DNA of 64,000 nucleotides from Wyeomyia smithii. Lineage: Eukaryota > Arthropoda > Insecta > Diptera > Culicidae. The stretch spans positions 108,306,665 through 108,370,664 of the forward strand of contig NC_073696.1 in assembly GCF_029784165.1 (NCBI RefSeq). Reading direction: 5' to 3'. Shown one piece after another: positions 10,301 to 22,300 of the stretch. The position numbers and the translations under genes are program-made. Positions within the stretch are counted from its first letter, which is position 1. Each line of letters opens with the position of its first letter. A model generated the notes under the pieces. It had not been told where the DNA came from. It saw only the letters and a program-made list of their open reading frames with translations, and ran no database searches.

Positions 10301-13300
10301 GGTCGATAACTGACTGGGTAGTGCGTGTCCTTTCAGGCATGAAATAGGCCTCATTGTGGTCCATAACGTTCTGCCCATCAACTTCTATTCCTACCTCCAA
10401 TGGTATTAGTCAGATTCAAATTGAGGGCGGCTTACGACAGTGTCTGACCCGGAAGTGGCGACCAAATTGAAAAACGTGTTGTCTTGAACGCCACATCCAA
10501 AATGACAGCCCCTTTATGAGACTCGGTAACATAGCCCTAGTAAGCCACCCTACCAAAATAATTACAATAATAAAAATCAACAGAATATAACTGGCAACCA
10601 TCAGCATGAACCTAGACAACGAAAAACGGACCACAAATAGAAACTCTATACCAACAACTACAACTCGATTAACCGTCTCCCATAAGCTCGATAATCCTGT
10701 AAACCAGTCCACATAAGCACTGAGGAAGACTGTACGTCACAGTCGAAATATATATTTGCGGACTGAATTTCAATATTTATTTCCAAAAAATTTAGTAGAG
10801 TATAACGGAAACCGATAACTATTTCTTTGATTGAATCCTGCTTCTGTTTACGTCGCAGAATTAGCTGCAATTCAGTACACCCTAGGGATTATCGAAAAAA
10901 TGCCCACGGACCATTATTTCATCTTTACGGACAGTCTCAGTTCCATTGAGGCTCTCCGATCGATGAAAGATGTTAAGCACTCTCCGTATTTCCTGGGGAA
11001 AATACGGGAACATCTGAGTGCTTTATCCGAAAAATCTACTCAGATTACCTTAGCGTGGGTCCCTTCTCACTGCTCGATACCGGGTAATGAGAAAGCGGAC
11101 TCTTTGGCTAAGGTGGGCGCAACAAACGGTGATATTTATGAAAGACCAATTGCCTTTAATGAATTTTTCGCACTTGTACGTCAGAATACGATCATCAGTT
11201 GGCAAAATGCTTGGACCAGAGGGGAATTGGGAAGGTGGTTACATTCCATAATCCCCAAAGTATCGACGAACCCGTGGTTCAAGGGGTTGGATGTAGGTCG
11301 GGATTTCATTTGCGTGATGTCCCGGCTTATGTCCAATCACTATAGATTTGACGCGCTCCTCCGTCGTGTTGGGCTCGGGGAAAGTGGTATCTGTGCCTGT
11401 GGTGAAGGTTATCACGACATAGAGCATGTGGTTTGGTCATGCCCTGTACACCGTGACGCCAGGTCTAAATTAATAGCTTCCCTGCAGGCCGAGGGTAGAC
11501 AGCCGGCTGTTCCTGTTCGTGATGTCTTGGCGAGCCGTGACCTATCCTACATGTCCCTTATATACGTTTTCCTGAAATCCATCCACGCCCCAGTCTAGTC
11601 CCGTTCCCCTCCGTCTACACCCAACAAAACGACAAGAACACGTTTGAACCTTAAGCACAAAACCAGCAACCAGACCCCGCACAATAGAACCAGGACCCAA
11701 GGACTACGAGCCTCTGTCCCAACTCACGACATCGTGGCTCAGCAGAACGAATCCATACATGCCATTCGACGATTATCAGACGACCATTGAACAACAAAAC
11801 ACTGATTGGAAATCCCATGCTAGTTTTAAGTTAGACTTAATTTCAGCTCGTAGTCGGCAGCGAGGATAAAAAATTTGCTTTAGTTTTTAAGTCATCAGAT
11901 ATAATTGGCGCTGTTAAACATTAAATTGTATTTGTGCCGTGTCAAATAAATGTTATGTGAAGAAAAAAAAAAAAAAAAAACTACAACTCGATTAGCATGT
12001 GGAGTTTGAGCAGTTAAGGTGAGTAGGGCTGCAGTCCCGCCGAACTTTTCAAACGGAAGCGAACTGTCGGATCATGCTGAATGTGTGGTCTGATGAAGGT
12101 TTTCCAGCAAAGCTAATTAGACTGATTCGTGCAACCCTTGAAGGTTTCACATCATGCGTCATGGTAGCAGGTGAGTTATCGGACGCTTTCGTGACGCTAG
12201 ATGATTTGAAGCAGGGTGACGGGCTATCAACTTTATTGTCCAATATCGCATTGGAAAGTGCTATACAGAGGATTGGCGTGCAGATAAGTAGCACCGTCAT
12301 TACGAAGTCGCATAATGTCCTATCATTGGTATTAACCATAGAAAATGGAAGAGGGCTTTGGACCTCACAAGAGGGAAACTGCGAGGGCTTACCATAAACT
12401 CTACCGAAACGGAGTAAATGGTGCCTGCTAGAGGGCGTGGTAGCCCGTCGGATGTTGGTGGTGAGCGAGAGATGGATTGTTTAAAGTAGTCGACATTGAG
12501 CTTAGCGGAGAGATAAAGAGGCGGATAGCGGCTGCAAACAAGGACTTCTAAGGATTGTGTAGCCAGCAGTCTTCAAACCCGTACAAAGCTGACCCTCTAA
12601 AACACGGATTCTCCCGGTGGTTTTCTATGGTCATGAAGCATGGACACTGGAAGAGGCCGATCGGCGAGCTCTTGGTGTTTTTGAGTACAGGTTCCTTCGT
12701 ACAATCCTTGGTGGCAAACTGAAAAATGATGTTTAGCGCAGACGCATGAACCTTGAAGTGTACCAGGATCGGCGGACATAGTCAAGCGGATGAAGCACGG
12801 TAGGCTTCAACATGTAGAATGGCTGCTTAGTAGGTTTTAAAAGGCGACTGGAGGCAGCAGCCTAAGACCAAGTGACTTGGCAACGTATTCCGGATTCGGA
12901 CTAAATCGATAATTGATCTGTCGCCGCTAAAGTAAATAAAAAGGATCCCTTTAGGAAATCTGTCGCTGAGGTAAAAAAGCGCGGAAAGTTCATGGCGGCA
13001 AGGCCCAATTCTAAGAGAGTGGCGGAGCAAACGACGAACTGGGAACAGGTTTTTGTGTGAAGGGCAGAATGCAGGATCGCATGATCGACTGGAAAACAAA
13101 AAAACAAGAGATTGTTTAGGATTAAAGGTCATTTCTTCAACTACAGCTTCATAGGCTCGCGGCGTGGTGATTAGAAAGACTTTTTCCCTTCGAAAACTTG
13201 AAGATCCTCCTCGGCTAAACATCCAACAGTTGCACAACCCACTAGATGCCAAGAACTACGAAGTGGCCAAGGGCTTCAACAGGAACTTGTTAGGAACTGG

Positions 13301-16300
13301 AAGAGCTGGAAGAGGTTAAATGACCTTGAACCACTAGGAGTGGTGACCGACAAAATGACTAATTCGACAGGGAATGCCAAAAAGCGATGAAGAGAAAATA
13401 TTACAAGGTATACAGCCCTAGGGGTTGTATGAAATGGTGACGTAAGACTAAATGAATATATATATCGTTTAGCAATCATCAATTTAGCAGTGAAAATTTT
13501 TGAAATGAGGGTTATCTTTGGTGCGCCCTGGTCGTTATTGTAAAAATGATTATTGAGAAATAGATGAACATTTCACACTAGTAGTAGCTGTGAAAATTCT
13601 CATAACTCTTATTTTCAAGTATTTATAGTTCTGAAAAGAACCGATACCATAATCCTCAGCTCGAAATGTGTGCTACAAAACGCTGATGATCGCACCGCCA
13701 CCGGTAGCATTGAATATTTTGTTTGCCGCGCATTAAGTTTGCTCTCCACTGTTCCTCTCAAAATATCATGCAGTGTACGATGGTGCCTGTTGCTGCAGTT
13801 TCATTTTCAATTTCACAAAATGTAATCTAGTATAGAAAACAAAGACGTAGTCCTACGTCAAAACAGCTTGGTAAAACCATCTAAGCATCACCACAGAAGA
13901 TTACACGGCTATATATCGATAAACTCGAAATGAGTTAACCACAATTTGTGAGGAGAAAAAAGCTTCAGAGAACAGAAAAGGTGGAGAACTGGAGCAATTG
14001 CTTCGGAATAATGTTTCACGAGAAGGTGTACAGATGTGAAGGGAAACCTAATCACAAGCGAGCGCGAGATTGCCGACAGTTTGAAGTCGTTTTTCGATAA
14101 ACACCTCAATAGCGGAGCAACGGAAGGAAAGTTATCCTTAAAGAGCGAACAAGCGATAATGATATCCCAGTTTTCGATATCCAGGAAATGAAAAGGGAAT
14201 TTGGATAATAACGGCAGAACTCTATAAACATACTAAAGAGTCACTAGCAATGGAACTTTACTGGGCTATTTCCAGAAATTAGGAGAAAGAGGGTCCACCG
14301 TAGGAATGGATGGAAGGATCTTTATGCGCTATCTTTAAAATGGGCGATAGGCTTCAAGGCAGCAACTTTTTCGGTGAAACGTGGTTCAACACCGCTTACA
14401 AAGCCATTTTCCAGATTCTGTTCCACCGTATATCCCCTTTAACAAAAGAATTCGCTGTATAAAGCAGGTTTTAAAGCAAGCGCATTTCAGGAAAGAAAGG
14501 AGTACAACGTGCTCCCACATCCTGTCTTCGTGGATTTCGTGGGCAGCGTATGATACAGCAAATAATGCGCAGTTACAGTTTTCCGGATAAACTGACACGA
14601 CCTATCAAAACTTCCTCGGACTTGGAGTGATGTGTTACGTGTGCGTATTGCAGACACTCTCGAATCCATTCGAAGTGCGCAGAGGGTTGAGACTAGGACT
14701 ATTCTGCTTTTTGACGTTATCACAAACTTTGCGGCGGTGGAAGCAATTTACGCCATACTAAAAGTAGAAAGAGGAAAGTTGGACAGAAAATCAATGCTTT
14801 GCCCTTCGCAAGACATTTTGATCCAGAAACATATGCTGCCGCATGATATTTAAGATGCACTAAACCCAATTAGACCAGTAATACGCGCCCTGGCTGTACT
14901 CGCACGTGAAGTGTAGCAGATAATATTTGGTGGCGTAAAAACCGAAATCGGGGAGTGGTGCGCTGCAGGCCCTACCTGAGGGGATTCCTATTGTACACCT
15001 AGCGACGGTAGGACTATCGTACTATCACGCTGCTGAGCGCCGCCAACAATGTACAATCTCAAATTCCTCACAAGTCCGAGGAGCAATACCAAGCGGGATT
15101 CATGGGTGCCCGCGCCACCACGAACCAAATATTCGCGGTACGGCAGGTCCTTGCAGAAATGTAGTGAATAGAATGTGTTAACACACCATCTATTCGAAGA
15201 CTTAAAATCGACGTACGCTACAATCGATAGAGATCAGCTATGACAGATTATGCACAATTACGGTTTCCCGGATAAACTGACACGGTTGTTCGAGTCGACA
15301 ATTAATCGGGTGACGCGTAGCTCGGGTTTTGGGGACACCCTTGAATCCTTTCGAATCTCGAGAAGAGTGAACTATCGTGGTTGTTATTTAACATCGCTTC
15401 GGAAGATGTAATACGAAAAGTGGGTATCGACAGAAGTGGTATGGTTTTATGATTAAGGCTGAATCCGGATGAATTGGTCTGGCCATAAATGATTCGAAGA
15501 CCATATACATAGAAGGAAAAGTTTCCTGAAAAGACTGTATCAACTTTCCGCCACAAATTCAGATTAGCGATAATGTAATCGAGGTGGTAGACGAGTTCGT
15601 GTATCTAGGCTCACCAGACTTTTGACAATTATTCCAGTAGAGAAACTCGACGACGCCTTCTGGTAGGCATCTACTTTGAACTCCGGAGGACGCTTCACTC
15701 GAATAACATTCGCCACCACATGAAGCTCACCATTTACAAAACACTGATTAGACCGGTAGTCCTCTACGGCCATGAAACTTGTACTACACTCGTGAAGGAC
15801 CAACGCACCCTTGGAACCCTTCAAACGGAAGGAGCTGCGTACCACCTGTGGGAGAGTGCAGATTGAAGAAGGATCTTGGCGAAGGCGCCTGAACCAAGAG
15901 TTGCATAACCTGCTGAGAGAACCACACATCGTCCAAACAACGAAAAACGGGAGGCTACGGTGGGTTGGCCTTGTTGTAAGGATGTCAGACGACAGCCCTG
16001 AGCAAATAGTTCTCAATAACGAAAAAAAGGTGGCCCGATTAAGTGGAAGGCGACCTACGGAACCTTCGCAGAGGACACGCCTGGTGAGCTGTAACTGTGA
16101 ACCAAATTGAATTGAAACCACTTTTTCAAACTATAAGAGACACTTTGGCCTGGAGATTACAGGTAGGGTAACGTTCTCATGTATGCTTGGTTTTAGATTC
16201 CCGTGAATTCCAACTTTTTTTTGAAATGGTGTTACTTGTTCGTAATGCTGATAATGATTGAAAAGGAGGAGTGTGTTTCGACTCACTCTCAAGTGCAATA

Positions 16301-19300
16301 ATGCACAAATAGTAATTTTCATAATATCTTTTATGAATACCACATTATATTTAGTTTTCTAATATTTGTAACAAAAAAGATTTCAATTACCTTTCACAAC
16401 TATGAGGTTTTAAAATTTTGAAGTGTTAAATTCAGATTTTTTTAATAACAGTTTATTCGAACAGTCACATTTTGTACTGAAATGTTATGAATGTATTGTA
16501 TTAAAAAATTAACAAGAAGCTATTCGTAATCGTTCTGAACTCATCGTGAAAGCAAATTGCAAGAAAATTAGTGAGCAACTTATGAGTAGTTGATGTTTTA
16601 ACAAAAGGTTTTTATAAAAACACTAAAATTTTAAATTTAGAAAATCTATAACGAGCGTCTTAGCAGAGTGATTGAGAAATCAAAGAAATAGTTATCGGTT
16701 TCCGTTATACTCCACTAATTTTTTTTGGAAATAAATATTGAAATTCAGTCCGCAAATATATATTTCGACTGTGACGTACAGTCTTCCTCAGTGCTTATGT
16801 GGACTGGTAAAGAGCAAAGCGTAAACCCTGTTTTTTATTTGTAGTAGGTAAAATGAAAATTTAGCACTCTTAATTGTTGTTAGGTAGGGAATTATGCGGT
16901 CGATTGTTTACCGTACCATGTCTGGGGTTTTTGGGAAGCAGATTGAATAGCCATGAGGGACGTTAACTTGACACGCCCACTTCGTTCAAAATTTAGAAAA
17001 TTTGGGATGGATATTGTCTACACTAGTAGAAATACCCAACTCAAAACAAAATTGGGGTCTATCAAAGACCCTATTGATACCCTGAACAAAGCTGGAATTT
17101 ATAAAATTGCATGCAGTCACTGTGGCATGGTTTACATTGGACAAACTAAACGTAACCTAGGGATACGTTTCAAAGAACATTTCACAGAAGTGACAAAAGC
17201 AAGTAAAGTTTCTAAAAATGCCCCACCATACCTTTTCAAATCAAAAGTTGCTGAACATATTTTTAACGAGAAACATCCACTAACTTCGGAAAACATTCAC
17301 CCCTCCGCCCCGTTAAAAATTTATGGAAATTAGACGTAGCTGAAAGTTTAGAAATTTATAAACAACACTCATGCACGCTTCTCAATAAAGACGCAGGTAA
17401 TCACCCCTCATGGCTATTAAATCTGCTTCCCAAAAACCCTAGACATGGTACGGTAAACAATCGACCGCATAATTCCCTACCTAACTCCATTTAAGAGTGC
17501 TACATTTTTTTTTACCTACTACAAATAAAAAACAGGATTTACGCTTTGCTCTTTACCAGTCCAGACTGTACGTCACAGTCGAAATATATATTTGCGGACT
17601 GAATTTCAATATTTATTTCCAAAAAAAATTAGTGGAGTATAACGGAAACCGATAACTATTTCTTTGATTACTAAAATTTTAATTTTCAACGAACTACGGA
17701 TTTTCCTTATTGTACTGAATTATTCTAGATGAATAGTTATTAATAACATGTTAGGAACCTTTCTGAATTTTTTTAAAAAAGAAAAAATCCAATTGGTTTC
17801 ATTGATATCCATACTAGCACATGTCGAACTCATCTAAATTTATTATGATCATTTTATCGCGTTTCAATTCACCTACCTCAGAATATAAGAAAGACAACAA
17901 GAGCACTAGCTCTTTCATGTAAACAAGTTTATTTTTATCCACTGAGATGCATGACATAACGGGCTATGAACATCGCAATAGTCGTTATCTGTGAGTTATT
18001 CTTCATTCCCCCCCCCTAGCAGCAGTGCAGGATGACTGAGTTTGACACGAAAGTCAGCATATCCAGCTCTTGCCATGAACGGCGATTTTGCTACACGACC
18101 CCTGTAAGTCGCTGTCACGTCTAATGTATCCCGTTGTTCTCGGTCTTTTCCCCTGCAGTGGTCTCGGAACAGTGGGGTCAACAATGCGTACGTCTGAAAG
18201 TGACCGTCAAGTCGGACAATTGCGGTGAAAATGCTGACTGCTCCGGAAAAGGTGTATGCTACTCCAACAATTCAATGGTAAGTGCAAACACTGCATAAAA
18301 TTGCGCCCTTTATGCATGCATATCACAGTTAGCCACACATACATCCCCCCCACACACACATACACAAACATACACACGGACGCGCAGTCCAGGGGCACCA
18401 GGGAACGGAACACCAAACTTGCATTGCGTCTTTTTGTCTACGTCAGCCGCACAAGCTAACCTCTGGGATGTGTGGACTTTTAGGGTCATCCATTAGCGTA
18501 AATTGAAAGGGGGTACTGTGACTGCGGGTAGCCACTTTCCATCTGCTGCCTAGCTGCACCCATGGACAAGACACAAACAGAGAACGAAGAACCGGTAGGA
18601 AGCATTCCTCATTAGGCTGTCGTATTGTTCTGCCACCGAGCAGCAGAGCGATGTCTAACAAATGTTGGCACTTGTCAGACGGAGCATCGCAATTTTAGTG
18701 AACTTACCAACATATCCATATTACCAACCTCCGAGCACAGCAAAGGATCCACAAAAGCTAGCAATTTGCCGAATGGAAACGAAAGGTAGTTGATGAATGG
18801 AACCCACTTATCGGTTCGCATATTGGACATCACACAGGTAGGCCATCCATTCTCGCCATCATCGCCCGCGCCACGGAAAGTTGGCGTTCGCAAGCCCGAT
18901 TGCTTCTCGTACCGCACCGATATCACGCAACGGAAAACTCTCACTTCATCCTGCCGGTGTGGCTTTCTGTATATTGAGATGTATTGGTTGTCGGGTGGGT
19001 ATATAATAGTGATTGCACAGAGGGGGGAAGATCACGGGGCAGGACAAATGGCGTTCATTCCGAAAGAAAATACCTAAGCCTACCGATTGTCGTCGCGCGC
19101 CACAGAATACTAATTTACATCTGGCTGCTGCTAAATGTTTGCTTAATTTGGTACGGAATTTTCTAGGTTGCTAAGGGTTCGGCTCTTCACTAACACACCA
19201 TTCATTTTTGTGTGTTTTTTGTGTGTGCTATGGATAAGTTTAGAGTAGTAATAGGGTTTTTTTCTTTCAAAAAAAAAACAGGAAGGATACGAGTGCCAGT

Positions 19301-22300
19301 GCTGCGGTGGCTTTGCCGGATCCCATTGCGAGGAAATAGACGCGTGCACGCCATCACCTTGTACCAACAACGGAATTTGTGTAGACCTGTCGCAAGGTCA
19401 CGAGGGAAACGCCTACCAGTGCCTTTGTCCGTACGGTGAGTAATAATGAACGAACTTAAAATTTATGGACGACAAGATAATTATATATTGTCGAAGAGAT
19501 TCTTCATTTCAAGCAAAAATTTTCAAAACATAGCGTCTAATTTTGTGCTACCACGACGCGACTAACTTTGATGGTGTTAAACATTCATGAGAAAAATCGG
19601 TCTATACAAATATTTGTATCACAAAGTTTCTATTCGGTTCGGTATATATTCGATTTTTATTTTAAAGAAAAATTATGCATGCATGTTCAAAATAAAATCA
19701 CCTTAATATTTCATCCGAGTATGCTCTGTACAACAATCGTTAACTAAATGTCAACATGCCTCGCAAGCTAATATTGTCCAGAATTGACTCTGGCATCCCG
19801 AAGCCCCGAGCGCATCCTCCAGAACCTCAAAATTTCAACATTCTACGGCGACAAAATTCTACCTATACAACTAAAGAAGTAAGTCTCCAAAATTCGGATT
19901 ATGGACTGCTCCATTGTTACATTTATCTTTCTCTAGAACAAAAGTAACAACGTAGTCCGGGCAAAAAGTGTGGATCACAGCATTCACTACACGTCGAACC
20001 AAGCTCCACAGCGACCATGGTCCAGCAGTTCGAGTGTAGACCGTAAACCTCGATCCAGCGCAACGGAACTACCGAAATTTACCAACTTACGTCCTCTAGG
20101 ATTTCGTCCGTCATATTTGCACCGTGTCGAAACGAATCAAACAAATAAATCCGTTCGTGCAGTACCCGCGATAGAGTCCACCCCGAGAATTGAGGATGAA
20201 GAACCACCCTGTTTAGTCGCCAGTGAAGATTTTTTGGCGGACGAAACGGGACAACTCAGTCGTCAAGACACTTTTGTTCATGAGAAGTACCATTTACGGG
20301 AAACCATTTCGGTCGGGGTAGAAACTGTACCCACTGATGTTCAGAGCACTGCACAGGAAGTAATAACTATGCTGCAATCCAAGATTGACTTGCTGACGGA
20401 GACATCTAGTTACGAGAAAAGTATAATCGAAGAGCAGCGGTCACGAATTCAACAGCTGGAAGATTCAACCACCAATTTTCAGCACGAAATAGAGCTTCGG
20501 GATCAGGAAATTTCCGATCTCAATAAGAAAATTGAATGTTTACAGCTTGAGCATAGGACAGTTGAAGAAAACGATTTCGATACGACTCTGGTTTGGACTC
20601 CGGAAGGGCCACCACAGATGGAACCTTTGGAGCCTCGATTTGTATGCAATGTTCTCTAGGGTAATGCACACGTTTCTCACAATAGAATTATTGCAGTATA
20701 ACAAAAATGTCGATCCAATGGAAACCCGTCTAAAATCTCATCCCATAGGCGATCACTGTACGGAGTGTGAAAATCTGAAAGCGGCTGTGGCGCGTTTAGA
20801 ATATAACTTGGAAAAATATCGACTAGCTAGGACTAGACTCAAAAACATGGTAACGCTGTTGAATGCTGAGAATCATCAACTACGAGCCGCAAAGTATGTT
20901 AAGGATGATCTGATGCTTAGGAATTTTCTTGATATTGAATAATATTTTTCAGAAAGAACTTTCAAGAACAACAGTTATCAACAGTAGAGAAACTTGACGA
21001 CGAACTCGCAGATTTCTCTGGGAGTGAAAAGGGAAGTGTTTGCGGTGTTCAGTACCGGGAAATGATTCGAAACAAAAAACGGGATCGCCAGAAGACTATT
21101 AGTGTTAAACAGTACAAAATTTGAATATGACTATTATATCATTGAACGTCCACTTTTTTTTCTTGTACGAACTTACTCACCGCGATCAGAATCGTTGATC
21201 TATTGTGAGTTATGTCCGAGTGTCTACTGTATTCCGCACTCCCCGTTTCAACAGTGTCCTTTGGCCAGTTTTATTGTATTTTAGGAGCGATCTGTTTTGT
21301 CAAAAGGTCACACCGAGGTATTCTAGAATTCAATGTAAAGTAAGGGCAAGTGGGGAGCCATCCAATAAATACAAATCCTTAAATGCTTTTAACATCGAAT
21401 GGCCTTAGTAGTAACTAAGATACAGACCGCGACCACCCGCTTGTCAAAGTGGCCTGCGTAACCTTGCGTCCACACAGCTTGCCGAATATCAAAATATGAA
21501 ATCGGTTCTGATATATTTTGAGAGATTAAGATGAAGTTTGCGATACTCTCAAAGTCTCAAAATGTCTAATAGTTACAACTTATAACCGTAGCCAAATAGC
21601 CACTTAGTTTTCTGGTGAAATATCTCTCAGGATTTCACGTGCTTCACAATGTTACAACTTCACATACTCCGCTGAAGACAGTCTTATGCACATGTCATTC
21701 GAAAACGACTAGTGCTTGCAAGCTCTCCTCGAGTATTGTTTATGTCTTATGCTTTTGTCATATAGGCGTCTTGTACATGGTGTACTTGGTACAGAAGCGA
21801 AGCTTGCCAGACCCCAACGTCTCGTGGAGTCCGTAGTGGGCTTGACTTTCAACTACAACACGTCTGCGGATTTCTCGGCTGCAGTTGTTGTCTGACGTTA
21901 CCAAAGAACTGAGGTACACAAACTCGTCAACCACCTCGAACTCATCTTCGTCGCTCACTACGCTAAATCTATGCAAGCCCAATCGCGCTGGTCTTCCCCT
22001 TCTAGTAGATAGCTGGTCTTCGACGTGTACATCTCAACTCCAACCGTTTCTGTTTTACGTTTCAGCTCCGTTCAACCTGGAACGTTCTTCCAACAAGTTC
22101 CACATTAACAGCGAAGCAGATGAACTGGCTGCATTTCGTGCCCCGCTCGTTAAAGGCTGCATGTTTTATAACACCTTTAAGTGCAATCTTGAACAGAAGG
22201 CTGAAATGACCGTCGCCTGTTATACGCGGCTTTGAATTCGATGAATAGGTGGTGCTTGGGGGCTCTGTATTCACGGCATTTCTGAAGGATTTGCCGTATG

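Larger units (their letters stand above)
10672..11980 (+). mobile_element. 5'-truncated LINE with RNase H and poly(A) tail
   Basis: A unit flanked by a 14-bp duplication and ending in an 18-base A tract (11963-11980). It holds only the ORF2 C-terminus and 3' UTR, so reverse transcription stopped early. The RNase H domain and C-terminal zinc-knuckle-like Cys/His block point to the I/LOA/R1 group; exact clade unsure. A 134-bp Penelope-like piece has inserted near its 5' end. Confidence 0.8.
10424..12840 (+). pseudogene. RTE-type LINE fragment, split by another LINE
   Basis: Left part: an RT motif A remnant (LKAAYD-like) at about 10424-10442. Right part, 11995-12840: DEGFPAKLIRLIRATLEG, LDDLKQGDGLS (motif B), IALESAIQRIGVQ, then a frame-shifted C-terminal VVFYGHEAWTLEEADRR and FLRTILGGKL. 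Between them lies a younger LINE with its own target duplication (10672-11980). Stops and frameshifts show it is dead. Confidence 0.65.
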
